Shown here: positions 46,035-58,690 of the stretch, one piece after another
Layout: each line of letters begins with the position of its first letter
Position numbering within the stretch: position 1 is the stretch's first letter
Source: Piliocolobus tephrosceles
Lineage: Eukaryota > Chordata > Mammalia > Primates > Cercopithecidae
Reading direction: 5' to 3'
NCBI RefSeq assembly: GCF_002776525.5
Contig: NC_045443.1
Coordinates: forward strand, 40,554,035-40,618,034
Length of the DNA: 64,000 nt
The notes under the pieces: generated by a model
Seen by the model: only the letters and a program-made list of their open reading frames with translations
Databases searched by the model: none
Told to the model about the DNA's origin: nothing
Made by a program: the position numbers and the translations under genes

Positions 46035-47365
46035 AAAAACCTCACATATCAATATTAACCTTGAGCATAAATGGCCTATATACTCCACTTAAAATATAGA
46101 GAGTGGCAAATTTGATTTAAAAAAAAAAAGACCCAACTATCTGCTGCCTACAAGAGACCTTCCAAATAACTAAAGACAGACTCAAGGGAGTAGAAAAAGA
46201 TATTTCATACAAATAAAAAAAAAAAAAAAAAAAAAACAAGCAGAGTAGCTATTTTTATACTGGATGAAGCAGACTTTTAACCAACAACAGGAAAACAAGA
46301 GAAAAGGAGTATTATATAATGATAAAGGATTAAATAAAGCAAGAAGATTTAACAATCATAGATAGCACCCAACACTGGAGCACCCAGATTCATAAAATAA
46401 AAACTACTAGACCTAAGAAAACAGGCTGACAGAAACACAAAAACAGTGAGGACTTCAACACCCTACTAGCAACACAAGATGGGTAATCAAGTCAGAAAGT
46501 CAGCAAAGAAACTCTGGACTTAAATTGGACTCTGGACCAAATAGAACTAATAGACATTTGCAGAACATTCTACCTAACAACCACAGAATATACGTTTTTC
46601 TCATGTGAGCATGGAACAGTCTCCAAAATTGACCACATGCTTGGGCCACAAAGCAAATCTCAATAAATATTAAAAAATCAAAATCCTATCAAGGACCTTT
46701 TTGGACCACAGTGGAATAAAATTAGAAATCAATACTAAGACAAACTCTCAAAAATACACAAGTACATGGAAACTAAACAACTTGATCCTGAATAATTTTT
46801 GAGTAAACAATGAAATTAAGTCAGAAATCAAATATGTTTTTAAAATGAATGAAAACAGAGATACGACATACCAAAACCTCTTGGATTTAATAAAAGCAGT
46901 GCTAAGAGAAATTTTTATAGCATTAAACCCCTATATTAGAAATATAGAAAGATCTCAAATTAACAACCTAATATTATAACTCAAGGAACTAGAAATGCAA
47001 GAACAAACCAAACCCAAAGCTAGAAGAAGAAAATAAATAACAAAGATCAAAACAGAACTAAATGAAATTGAGACCAAAAAAAGGATACAAAGGATCAACA
47101 AAATTAAAAGATGGTTCTTTGAAAAGATAAATAAGATCAATAGACCACTAGCTAGTTTAACTAAGAAAAAAAGAGAGAAGATTCAAATAAGCACAATCCA
47201 AAATGATAAGGGTACATGTTACAACTGATACCACAGAAATATAAAGAGATCATCAGAGATAACTATAAACATCTGTATGTGCACAAACTAGAAATCCTAG
47301 ACATGATGAATAAATCCCTGGAAACATACAATCTGCCAAGATTGAACCAGGAAGAACCACAACTA
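46035..47365 (+). pseudogene. L1 ORF2 relic: endonuclease and start of reverse transcriptase
   Basis: Begins 'tcaatattaaccttgagcat' (the 'ITILTLNVNG'-type start of ORF2) and continues through the endonuclease: 'cttcaacaccctactagcaa' region, 'gaccacatgcttgggccaca', and 'accacagtggaataaaatta'. It then runs into the linker before the reverse transcriptase ('gaccactagctagtttaact', 'ccaagattgaaccaggaag'). An A22 run (46215-46236) replaces part of the early coding region. The catalytic FADDM block is absent because the element is cut at about 47365. Confidence 0.85.
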
Positions 47366-47925
47366 ATTTATCAATTCCTTGTTGTTAGAAATTGTCATGG
47401 TTCATATCTTCTAGTATTATAACTGTGAAGAAACAAGGAACTTCATATATTCATCTTTGTACACTTGTCCAATTATTTATTTTAAAAATATTTGTGGAAC
47501 TGAAATTGCTGAGTTAAAGGTTAGGCTTTTCATACACATTTCTAAATGGCCATTCATATTATTCCCCAATTTTGAGTACCAAGCTCTGCCCCAGTTGTAG
47601 AGGTGTACAAGATTAACAAGATGGTGATCCTCAGGTAATTTGCCTTCTATTAGGATGGATTTTGGATTAATAAATATAGATATGATTTGTGTTTCAGAGA
47701 GGGAAACACAGGGCATTTTACTTGCCTAGCAGCAGTGCCTCTCTGTTCAGTTCAGGCAATGCTTTACTAAGAGATGTTTAAACTGAGATCCTGCAGAGTA
47801 CAGGTTACACAGGAAAAACGTGTTTCAGAAAGAGAGGAAACAGTATAATCAATGAACCAGGGATAAGCAGAATATGCCATTTGGGGAAAATAAGTAAAGT
47901 CCAGTTTGGCTAAAGCTATCTGTAT
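47366..47925. other. Unassigned DNA
   Basis: No gene or repeat family recognised immediately after the truncated L1. Confidence 0.4.
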
Positions 47926-47929
47926 GGCA

Positions 47930-48100
47930 GATAAAAAATTAGCATCCTTATGAAGAATTCTTACAAATCATAAGAAAAGTTTGAACATATCAGTAGGAAC
48001 AGACAATTCACCAAAAAAGAAATATAAATATATAATAATTTTAAAAGTTCAGTCCCATTACTAAAAAAATTCTATTAAAAATGAAAAACATTTTTTAAAT
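47930..48100 (+). repeat. Possible old L1M ORF2 fragment
   Basis: 'gaattcttacaaatcataag', 'gaacagacaattcaccaaaa' and 'aaagaaatataaatat' resemble the ORF2 3' region of old mammalian L1. Short and diverged. Confidence 0.45.
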
Positions 48101-48184
48101 TTTTGCCTATGATACTAACAATGTTTTAAAATAATCAGCATCCAAAATGGATAAGGGGCATTGTGAACAATAAAACATGATGGC

Positions 48185-48480
48185 TAAGAGCTTGAATTGA
48201 GAGCCAGACTGCCTAGATTCAAAACCTGCCTGTTACTAATACCATAAGACAAGGAAAGAAAAATTAAAAATTAAACATTTTTAAAAATCTGCCTGTTTCA
48301 CTTACCACTGATATGATCTTTGGCAACTTGCATAATCTCTCTATGTCTTAGTTTCCACATCTACCAAATAAGACTAATACAACCTCCCAAGTTTACTGTG
48401 GAGATTAAATAATATATGTCAAGTGATTACAGCAGCACCTGGAACACAGTAAGTAACCAGTAAATGCTGTTATTATTAAG
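48185..48480 (+). repeat. MIR SINE interrupted by a 54-bp A/T insert
   Basis: MIR head ('taagagcttgaattgagagc', 'agactgcctagattcaaaac') and core to tail ('ttggcaacttgcataatctc', 'gtggagattaaataatatat', 'ggaacacagtaagtaaccag') are separated at 48235-48288 by AT-rich DNA flanked by the repeat 'ctgcctgtt' (48226-48234 and 48289-48297). Confidence 0.82.
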
Positions 48481-51435
48481 TGACCTTGCTCAATGACTTT
48501 CCATGTCATCGTGTCCACACACTAAATCATTATAGATATTTTGGCTTGTTTTTAATTGTACAATCTGACACTGGTACGATACTAAATTGATTACATAATG
48601 TATGTTAATATAGAACATGCTCATTGCTGAAGTCTTACATATTAAAATATACATCAATGATAGGATAAATTTCTTGGTTATTATTTTTTGAAACATTTTC
48701 TTAATATTTCTTATACATTTTTCCTAAATGAACTATAAAATGTCTTTTTAAGTTTTCAAATTCTAAAGTAAAATATTCCAAAAACAAGACTTGGAATTAC
48801 ATTTAATTATAGATTAATATGGAGAACTTACACCTTACAATTACAAATTACAACATTGTAACAACATTGAGGATGTCCCATATCCATGTTTATGTTATTT
48901 CCCTTTATTTTATTCTTACATCTGCACACAAAAATAAATACAACCACAGCGGTATATTCTGTAGTTTTACATATATAGGTCATGCAGAAGATAAAACTTT
49001 TTGCATGAATGCATGTGTATGTGTGTGCATGTATATTCATATAGTCCTCGCAAGAGATAAAACACATATTTACATTTTATTTATACATACATGTGTACAT
49101 ATATTCATGTATAAAACAAATTATGTGGGAAATTCCAAAACCAGTATTTCAATAATATTGAAATAAATGCATAAGCATATCACTTTCAAAAATGACTCCA
49201 TTTAAAAAAGAAGCATATTTATTTCAAAATATGAGTGTGTTTAAAGATGAATCTCATTACTTTATTGTTAAACTATTTATTAGTAACCTGTAAATATAAA
49301 GTGTCAGGAATTTTTTTAAGTAATAATACTTGACCACTTTACTGATGAAATTATCATTTATATTCACATACACAAAAGCATCCAACTTTCTATTTCCTAA
49401 CTTAGCTTATGAAAAATTCATAGAAGTTATAGGATTATTGTCTTAGATATCATGGCATTTGGAATTCTACTTGAAATACTTTGTTTATAATGGATAGTCA
49501 ATATGCATAGGATAAATGGGCACCATCTAACATGATTCTTTACAAAAGAAAATTTCTTCGTTAATCATTCCCCTTCTAGATTAAGTTCGTATTATCTCTT
49601 GCTAGAAAAAAGAAAGAGCAGCCTCTAGGTTCCAGCACATAGACTGAAACAGGCTGTACAGAAATCATGAGAAGTTGCCCAACTTCTATTCTGTCATTTA
49701 ACAAACCCAGTGTTTTGCCCAAGAAAGTCCAGTGAGTCAAAAGGGGGACCAGGTGAAGTATAACATAAATCAATGGCAAAAATCCCCACAAAATACATCT
49801 GAACACTGGACCAGATGCAGACTTTCTGTGATGCTAAACATTTCAGGACCTCTCCTTTGCACAGGCCACCATGGTTGCATGATCCTTTTTGTAAGCTTGT
49901 AAAGATATTTTGTATCTTTATTCTTAAACAGGAACCTCCTCTTTTCCCTATTAAATAAATCCCAGGCCTCACAAAACCTGAATCCACTCCTGCTCTTCCC
50001 TCTTCTAACAGTCACCTCCCATCCTTAATTTTTTGAGACTTCTCACTAAATAAATGTAAAGGGAATGCATTTTCTTGGCATTGTCAGAATCCTCACGGCT
50101 GTTGGGTATCTGCATCCCATTGCCCTGGTAACCCAAAGGAAAGAAGAAGGATGAATAACTTCCAACTCATTTAAACTTAATTAGAAAGAGAAAAGGATAG
50201 TTTGAGTGAGGGTGGGATGGGGGGGAGACCCAATTTTATTGCACAGAATGTCAACGGCCAGAAGATAATATTTGTGTGCTACAAAATATATGTCAACATT
50301 ATTTTAAATTCCTAGTTATATTTGAGGAAGAGACCAAGAAAGACCTCTTTTGTGTTATTATCCCCCTTATTCTAAAACACAGCTGCTCTCAGATGCAAAG
50401 AAAGGAAAAGAGTGGGCAATAGATGCCTCACACTGTCTCTAAAGTTTTATTTTGGTTACAATTTCATAGCAGGTAGATGAGGAAAATGCTAACATTAATG
50501 AGGCAATACAACTGTTTAATAAATGACATTTGTTTGAATGTAACATTAGAGAATTCAATCCTTTCAAGAGCAGAAGCTCTAAGAACACTAAGCTTTCCTT
50601 CACAAAGTAAGGTATAAATTGAATAAAGTGAATTTTTTTGTCAGGGGAAGAGTAGCACATCTCTCATATCTTGCAAGTACAGGTGCAAAAAAGGAGAAAG
50701 TTGTGAAAGACAAGTGGTACTAATAATAATTTAAGAGACCACTAAAGTTGGAACATTGTTGAATTAATATTTTCTTTAAACTGGCATGAAATATGTTTCT
50801 AGATATTTCTTCATCATTTTAAAACTTCATTCATATTCAATATGAAAATAACCAAGAAATTCAAAAGGTAACAGAGTTATATTCAATATTTACCACAGCA
50901 TTTTTGTTCTGCAACATTTGCATGTCTTCCTAATTCTTTTTGATGCTAGCCCAACCAGCCCCCACCTTCTGTTAAATGATGCTTGTCAGGATTTCTAGTT
51001 CATCTCCTTTGTTTCAGTGAAGTGTACTGTTCCTTTTCCCACACTCAAAGCAATGATATAGGAATATAAAATTACTGAAGTTCTATTTTATTAAGGAGTT
51101 TTATTTCAATTTCAGATATTTTTGAACAATTCATATTCTTTATACCTGACCAGCTTTGATAAGCAGATTATGCGGACATATGGATAATGTGTTATTTTTA
51201 CTATTTACTTATTTTTCTGCCACTTATTCCAAGTACATTTTATATATTAAGTTGACAGGGCACAAGGCAGGTTATAAGATGTGAACACATTGTGATTTTG
51301 ATATTAAAAAATTCCAGTGACTACCCTGAGTTATTCTCCAATGACTTAGTATTTCCATTTTTATTTTTAGAGCATCTTTAACGTAAAGTAATTCTCATAT
51401 GGTGATACAGACTCCTCGTTTCCCCCAATAGTTCT
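48481..51435. other. Unassigned AT-rich DNA
   Basis: No supported gene. Open frames at 48819-49166 (115 codons; includes TG-rich simple sequence near 49010-49035), 49576-50015 and 50439-50660 have no recognised domain. Confidence 0.5.
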
Positions 51436-51439
51436 TTTC

Positions 51440-51875
51440 CTGTTCCATAATAAAGAATTCTTGACTTTTTGGTTAGACTCACAGATGTCCAGAATAAGAA
51501 CTACATTTCCTAGCTTCCATTGCATCTTCAAGCAGCATGTGACTGGATTCTAGCAAGAACATACAAGCAAAACCTTTCTGCAAAAGTAGTTGGCCCACAT
51601 ATTTGCTCCTTTTTTGGTCAATGTTCCCCTCATGACTTAGCAAATGTGAATGGAGCAGTGAACTAGGACCACAAGTAGACACTGGGAATGGAAATCAACA
51701 GATTGTCAAACAAAAAGGGAGGAGGAATCTGTTTCCCAAGAACTTTGTGGAACAGATCTTTCTTACCAGTAGTGTACTGCCTATTTTGGAATTTTACTTG
51801 AGATGTAAATAAATTACTCCCATTTAACTCATTGGTATTTTGAGTTTCTGGTACTGGTAATTGAACATTGCCATA
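51440..51875 (+). repeat. Possible ancient MaLR-like LTR
   Basis: 'gaactacatttcctagcttc' near the start, and 'gtaaataaattactcccatt' then 'ttggtattttgagtttctgg' near the end, resemble an old MaLR LTR with its AATAAA signal. Heavily diverged; boundaries are approximate. The 106-codon minus frame at 51663-51983 overlaps it. Confidence 0.4.
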
Positions 51876-51879
51876 TCCA

Positions 51880-52425
51880 ATACATGGTACTGTACCAGCT
51901 AATTTCCTTGGATGTAAGCACCAAATACAAAGATCTCTATCTAGCATGTAGGTCCTATTAAAAGTTTCAGTATAGATAAACATTTATGCAAAGTGTTTAC
52001 AAGCTTTATAATGGCAATGAATTTATATTCATCCCTGATATCAAATACTGCAAATTTGAAGTTACAGAAAAAGCAGCAAACATATTCAAGGAGAAAACTA
52101 CCTTGGAACTATACTCAAAAGTTAAACTCTGCACATGACATTCCAATCAGGTATGAGTCTTTAAATTACTCTGTTATTAATTGGCCAATAATTTAATTCC
52201 ATCATAACCTTTGAGGAAATAAACCAGATAGATATGAATACATAAAATAATCAGGTCCAAAAATAAACAATGAAAAGCAAATAATGTGGCTAGTTGAACC
52301 ATTCATTCATTTATTTAATGGGCATTTGTTAAAATTCTTTGTACTACTTCTTGTCCCAATTTATTCATACACATATAAATAAAACATGTCCCTCCTAGGG
52401 TGTTGCATTTTTATATCTAAAAAGA
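51880..52425. other. Unassigned DNA with a possible antisense L2 tail
   Basis: 'accattcattcatttattta' with 'atgggcatttgttaaa' (52300-52335) may be an antisense L2 3' end. Otherwise nothing recognised. Confidence 0.4.
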
Positions 52426-54204
52426 AATAGAATTCATAAGCAAAGGATAAATAAGATACTTTTCAGGCAAGCAAATGCTAAGATAATTTGACTACCAGAC
52501 CTGCCTTACAAGAGGTTCTGAAGGGAGTAATATGGAAAGACCAACACTGACTGCCAAAAAAATACACTTAAATACATAGACCACTGGCACTATAAAGCAA
52601 TCACACAAACAAGTTTGCATAATAACCAGCTAACGACATGATAACAGGATCAAATTCGCATATGTCAATATTAACTTTATATGTAAATAGACTAAATACC
52701 CCAATTAAAAGGCATAGAGTGGAGAGTTGAATAATGAAGCAAAACCCAACTGTATGCTGTCTTTAAGAGACCCATCTCACACGCAGTGACACCCACAGGA
52801 TCAAAATAAATGGGTGGAGAAAAACCCATTAAGCAAATGAAAAACAGAAAAAAAGCAGGCATTGCTATTCTAATTTCAAACAAAACAGACTTTAAACCAA
52901 CACAAATTTTAAAACATAAACAAAGAAAGACATTGCATAATAGTAAAGGGTTCAATTCAACAAGAAGACCTAACTCTCCTAAATACATATGCATTCAACA
53001 CAGGAGCACCCAGATTCATAAAGCAAGTTCTTAGAAACCTAGAAAGAGACTTAGACAACCACACAATAATAGAGGGAGACTTCAACAGCCCACTGACTGT
53101 ATTAAAAAGATCATCAAGGCAGAAAACTAGCAAAGATATTTAGGACCTGAACTTGACACTTGACCAAATGGACCTAATGGACATCCACAGAACTCTCTAT
53201 TCAAAAACAACAGAATATACATCCTTCTCATCTGCACATGGCAGATGATCTAAAATTCACCACATGCCCAACCATAAAGCAATCCTTATCAAATTCAAAA
53301 AAACTGAAATCATACCAATCACACTCTTGGACCACAGTACAATAAAAATTGAAATCAATATTAAGAAAATTGCTCAAAATCATACAATCACATGGAAACT
53401 AAAGAACTTGCTCCTGAATTACTTTTGGGTAAGCAATGCAATTAAGGCAGAAATCAAGAAATGCTCTGAAACTAATAAGAACAAAGATACAACATACCAG
53501 AATCTCTAGAACACTGCTGATGCAGGGTTAAGAGAGAAGTTTATAGTGTTAAATGCTCACATCAAATAGTTAGAAAGATCTCAAATTAACAATGTAACAT
53601 CACATCTAGAGAAACTAAAGAAACAAGAGCAAACCAACTCCAAAGCTAACAGAGAACAAGAAATAACCAAAACCAGAGCTGAACTGAATGGAATTGAGCT
53701 ATGAAAAAACATACAAAAGATTAACAAGTTTAGTTTGTTCATTATTTGAAAGAATAAATAAAATACATAGACTGCTCACACTAGACTAATAGAAAAAAAA
53801 GAGAAAGAAGATCCAAATAAACACAAAGAGAAACGACAAAGGGGACATTATCACTGACACCACAGAAATACAAAAAAATCTCAGGGACTACTAATACCTC
53901 CATGCACACAAACTAGAAACCCCAGAAGAAATGAATAAATTCCTAGAAACATACAACCTCTCATGATTGAACCAAGAAGAAATTGAATCCCTGAGCAGAC
54001 CAATAATGAGTTCCAAAATGGAATCAGTAATAAAAACTCTACCAACCAGAAAAAGCCCAGGACCAGACGGAGTCACAGCCAAATTCTACCAGATATATAA
54101 AGAAGAGCTGGTATTATTCCTACTGGAACTATTCTAAAAAATTTAAAAGGGGACTGCTCTGTAACTCATTCTTTGAGACCAGTATCACCCTGATACTAAA
54201 ACCT

Positions 54205-54239
54205 GACAGACAGACAGACAGAAAGACACACACACACAA
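54205..54239. repeat. (CAGA)n(CA)n microsatellite inside L1 ORF2
   Basis: 'gacagacagacagacagaaa' followed by 'gacacacacacacaag', in a place where L1 ORF2 normally has 'cctggcagagacacaac'. The repeat probably grew from that seed. Confidence 0.8.
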
Positions 54240-55192
54240 GAAAACTTTAAGCCAATATTCTTGATGAACATAGACGCAAAAATCCTCAACAAAATACTAG
54301 CAAACCAAATCCAGCAGCACATCAAAAAGCTAATCCGCCATGATCAAGTAGGCTTTTCCCTGGGATGCAAGGTTGGTTCAACATATGCAAATCAATAAAT
54401 ATGATTCATCATACAAACAGAATTATAAACAAAAACCATATGATCATCTCAATAGGTACAGAAAGGCTTTTGATAACAATTCAACATGCCTTCATGTTAA
54501 AAACCCTCAACAAACTAGGCATCAAAGAACATACTTCCAAATAATAAGAGCCATCTATAACAAACCCACAGCCAACATTATACTGAATGGGCAAAAGCTA
54601 GAAGCATTCCCCTTGACATCCAGAACAAGACAAGGATGCCCAATCTCACCACCCCTATTTAACATAGTTCTGCAAGTCCTAGCCAGAGAAGTCAGACAAG
54701 AGAAAGCAATAAAGGGCATCCAAATAGGAAAAGAGGAAGTCAAACTATCTCTTTTTGCAGATGACATGATTTTATACTTATAAAGCCCAATACTCTCTGC
54801 CCAAAAGCTCATTAAACTAATACACAACTTTTGCAGTCTCAGGATACAAAATTAATGTACAAAAATCAGTAACTTTTCTATATACCAACAACATCCAAGC
54901 TGAGAGCCAAATCAAGAATGCGATCCCATTTACAACAACCATAAAAGGGATAAAATACCTAGAAATCCATTTAACAAGGGAGGTGAAACATCTCTAAAAC
55001 AAGAATTTCAATACACTGCTCCAATAAATCAGAGATGATATAAACAGATGGAAAATATTCTTTGCTCATGGATAGGAAGAACCAATATTGTTAAAACAGC
55101 CATACTGCCCAAAGCAATTTACAGATTCAATGCTATTCCTATCTAACTACCAATGACATTCTTCAGAGAATTAGAAAAAAAACTGTTTTAAA

Positions 55193-55276
55193 ATTCATAT
55201 GGAACCTGTCTACAGCCCTACCACCCTGAATGTGTTTAATCTTGTCTGATCTTGGAAGTTAACATTCATATAGAAC
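55193..55276. repeat. Target-site duplication around the 5S fragment
   Basis: 'attcatatggaac' at 55193-55205 and 'attcatatagaac' at 55264-55276 differ at one base. L1 ORF2 has this sequence once, so the second copy arose with the insertion. Confidence 0.85.
55208..55262 (+). ncRNA. RNA5SP: 5S rRNA 5' fragment (pseudogene) inserted in L1
   Basis: 55 nt that match positions 1-55 of vertebrate 5S rRNA: 'gtctacagccctaccaccct' followed by 'gaatgtgttt', 'aatcttgtctgatcttggaa' and 'gttaa'. The differences are mostly C-to-T, as expected from CpG decay. The 3' 65 or so nucleotides are absent, so the internal promoter is incomplete and it should not be transcribed. The L1 sequence 'attcatatggaac' (55193-55205) is repeated after it as 'attcatatagaac' (55264-55276). 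There is no A tail between the fragment and the second copy. 'RNA5SP' is a generic symbol for 5S pseudogenes. Confidence 0.88.
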
Positions 55277-56734
55277 AAAAAAAAAAAAAAAGAAAAGAAA
55301 AAAAAATCCAAATAACCAAGGCAATTCTAAGCAAAAAGAACAAAGCTGGAGGTATCACATTACCTGACGTCAAAAACAGACACATAGACCAATGGAACAG
55401 AATAGGGAGCCCATAAACAATGCTACATACTTACAATCATCTGTTTTTGACAAAGTCAATGAAGACAAACAATGGGGTCTGAAATCTCTGGTCAATAAAT
55501 AATGCTGGGATAACTGGCTAGCCATATGCAGAAGACTGAAACTGGACCCCTTCTTTTCACCATATACAAAAATTAACTCAAGATGGATTAAATATTTAAA
55601 TATAAAACCTAAAACTATAAAAACCCTGGATGATAGACTAGGAAATACCATTCTGGACATAGACCCTGGCAAAGATTTCATGATCATGACACTAACAGCA
55701 ATCACAACGAAAACAAAAATTGACAAATGGAGCCTAATTAAGCTAAAGAGCTTCTGCACAGCAAAAGAAAGTATCAACAGAGTAAACAGACAACCTACAG
55801 AAAGGGAGAATCTACTTACAAACTATGTATCCAATAAAGGTCTAATATCCAGAATCTATAAGGAACTTAAAACAAGCTAACAAGGTAGAAACAAACAGGT
55901 GCATTAAAAGGTGAGTAAAGGACTTGAACAGACACTTTTCAAAATAAGCCGTAAATGAGGCCAATAAATATATGAAAATATGGTCAACATCACTAATCAT
56001 GGAGAAATGCAAATCAAAATCACAGTGATATGTGGTTTCATCTCATACCAGTCAGAAAGGCTATTATTAAAATGTCAAAAAAAGACAGATGCTGAAGATG
56101 TCACAGAGAAAGGAGAAAGCTTATATGCTGCTCATAGGAATGTAAATTACTTCAGTCATTGTGGAAAGCATTTTGGTGGTTTCTTAAATAACTTAAAATA
56201 AAATTACCATTTGACCCAGCAATCCCATTACTGGGTATATACCCAAAGGAATATAAATTGTGCTACCATAAAGACACAAGTATGCATATGTTTGTCACAG
56301 CTCTATTCACAGTAGCAAAGACATGGAATCAACCTAGATGCCCATCAATGGTGGACTGGATAAGGAAAATACAGTACACATACACCATGAAATACTACAT
56401 AGCCATAAAAAAGAGCTACATGGATGAAGTTTCAACAACATGGATGAAGCTGAAGGATGGATGAAGCTGAAGGCCATTATCCTAAGCGAACTAACACAGG
56501 AACAGAAAACCAAATACTACATATTTTCACTTATAAGTGGGAGCTAAACATTGAGTACACATGGACACAAAGAAGGGAACAACAGACACCAGGACCTACT
56601 TGATGGTGGAGGGTGGGAGGAAGGCGAGGATCAAAAAACTACCTATCAGGTACTATGCTTATTACTTGGGTGACGAAATAATCTGTACACCAAACCCTTG
56701 TGACATCCCTGTGATTAAATTATAAATTATAAAG

Positions 56735-58630
56735 GCTATGGGTTGAGAAAGGCAATATTTCTTCCCTTATACATAATGTTCAAGTTGCTGAATGACTGAC
56801 CAGGATATTTCACCAGAATTTAGATTGAAAAAAACAAGGCTGGAAGTTTCAGGGATAGAACTAAGAATCTGGCTATGAAAGAGTAAATGTTAAGGCTATG
56901 ATTAAAGAATATCTAAGCGGGCAAAGATCCAAATCAAGAACATTAACAAAGACAGGTTGGAGTTGGCAAGTTCCTTGGAATCTAATGAGAAAACAGGTAG
57001 GTCAGTTGTCTGGTGGGACTTGAAGCCATGCTAGAAGACAGAGGCTGAAAATTAGAGTTTCTGGGCAACACAAGATCAGAAACTCAAGCCAAAAAAGCAA
57101 AGCGTAGCAGCAAGGCTCAGATTCCAAGTTGGTGGCTTTGGTAATAGGCATGGGGAATCAACAATATAAATGGGGTTTATTACTGAGCTAAAGATTCAGT
57201 GAGCCTAGGGCTTTCTATGTATTTAGCCCAGGGCTAGAATTTGTCTCATAGCAAGAGACTGGCATGAAATTTCAGATACCTTTGGCTTGGAAGAAGAATT
57301 AAGAGAATGAAGAATAAAGCAATTCTTGATATAGGGATCCAAACTCTAGGTATATTAGACTTTCTTGAGCTAATCTATGAGCATGATAGAGTTTTAGCAA
57401 ATTCAGGATTATAAAATTGTCAAATTAGGATCTCTTGGTCAATTTCATGGAGACTTTGATATGACATTTTTACTTTGGTAGAATTAAATGTTGCTGACTA
57501 GTCTTGTGTCTTCAAAAGGATAATTCACAATCTAAATTATTGCTAAAAACCTGAAACAAGACATTTGGTTTCACATGTGAGAATATGGAGTTTTGCTTTT
57601 AGGCTCTAGATCTGAAGGGACAAACCCTTCAACCCAAGAGGTTGAGCTCCCTTGGGTCATAACAGCCACTGTGATCGCTGCTATCAGAAAAAAGCAATCA
57701 GTATGCAGGAATAGGCAGTATAATTGTTTCTCTACAACAACACACAGAGATGCTCAAGTTTTTTAACAGACACTGAACTCATTTACACTCAAATCTGCTT
57801 ACGTACCTCAATGTAGGATTGAAGTCTACTAGAGTTTCCATAGAAATTTCTGTTACCCAAATTTTACTTACTCCTAAAATGTCATTATCGTTAAAAAATA
57901 TATAAAATGCTAGCTTTATATTTAGATTTATAAAAAGAGGCAGAAATAGATTTTTTCCATCCATGGATAGTTAAAATTATAGAGTGAACTCTAATTAATA
58001 TATATGTGATTAACAGATTAACTTGTTCTGCTATAGCCAGCATTAAAAAAAAAATCATTTGAACAAGCAATGTAGATGAGAGATAATTCTATAAGAAAAT
58101 AAATAGAAAAAGATTCCTAAAAGAAAAAAAGAAGAAGAAGAAATCTAAAGTAAAGGGGTAAAATCACAAATGGGATTTCAGACAAGCTGTAAGTGTTCCA
58201 GGCAACAGAGGATGATTGAAGACTTGAATTAAAAACAGATTCAACCGACAAGAAACATATTTTGTGAGGAAGGACAGATGTAATGGCTTGGGGGTAGAAA
58301 GGAAGTAAGCAATGGAGCAGTGAACAGGAAAGAGTGACTCAGTTATGCAGTCACAGAGAGGTGATCTAAGAAAAGATGAGGTTGGAAAGCACGAAATGAA
58401 GGAACAGAGACTGACTTTGCAAGTCAAGCAGGAAATTACAAATTAGTTTCAGAATTTGATTAGAAATCAAATGGTAGCTGATAGATAATTAGCCCTACCC
58501 TATTCTTAAAATTCTTAAGGTTGGAAGAGGGGAGTTTGCAATAAACTAGGCAAAAACTCAAAGAAATTAATGACTGTCTACACGTAAGAAAGCCTAAGTA
58601 GGCAAAGATTTGAAAAAGGGACAACTCATC
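56735..58630. other. Unassigned AT-rich DNA
   Basis: No gene or repeat family was recognised. An 87-codon minus-strand frame (58164-58427) has no known domain. Confidence 0.5.
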
Positions 58631-58690
58631 AATCACCTAACTTATTTATTTTAAATTTATTGTTTATTATCATTATTATTATCATTATTA

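Larger units (their letters stand above)
42645..47365 (+). mobile_element. L1 LINE with full 5' end, 3'-truncated (L1PB/L1MA-like)
   Basis: About 4.7 kb in L1 order on the + strand: a 5' UTR whose start ('gacagctgactagatgcagc', 'cacagagaggaaccaaaata') matches the primate L1 5' end, a GC-rich 5' UTR, ORF1 relic, spacer, and the first third of ORF2. The sequence leaves L1 after 'gaaccaggaagaaccac' at about 47365. Reverse transcriptase, 3' UTR and poly(A) are missing. Old and inactive. Confidence 0.88.
52641..56560 (+). pseudogene. L1 ORF2 relic, near full length
   Basis: Covers the endonuclease ('gacccatctcacacgcagtg', 'ggagacttcaacagcccact', 'accacagtacaataaaaatt'), reverse transcriptase, and C-terminal region in order. 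The best open piece is 54373-54783 (136 codons), with 'RTRQGCPISPPLFNIVLQ' and the catalytic FADDM at 54754-54768. It stops directly after 'MILYL' at TAA. Other open pieces are 53264-53509 and 55680-55880. Many stops and indels, so it cannot make protein. Confidence 0.9.
52430..56732 (+). mobile_element. L1 LINE (L1PB/L1MA-like), 5'-truncated in ORF1
   Basis: Starts in the ORF1 C-terminal region ('caggcaagcaaatgctaaga', 'cagacctgccttacaagagg'). It continues through the inter-ORF spacer and nearly all of ORF2, and ends in the 3' UTR 'gacgaaataatctgtacacc', 'aaacccttgtgacat'. That 3' end fits L1PB/L1MA rather than L1PA. It carries a 5S rRNA fragment (55208-55262), a microsatellite (54205-54239) and a 17-bp tandem duplication (56441-56474). 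Confidence 0.92.

Noticed and set aside
48819..49166. 115-codon frame rich in Cys/Val/His
   Set aside because: Its composition comes from TG/CA-type simple sequence near 49010-49110.
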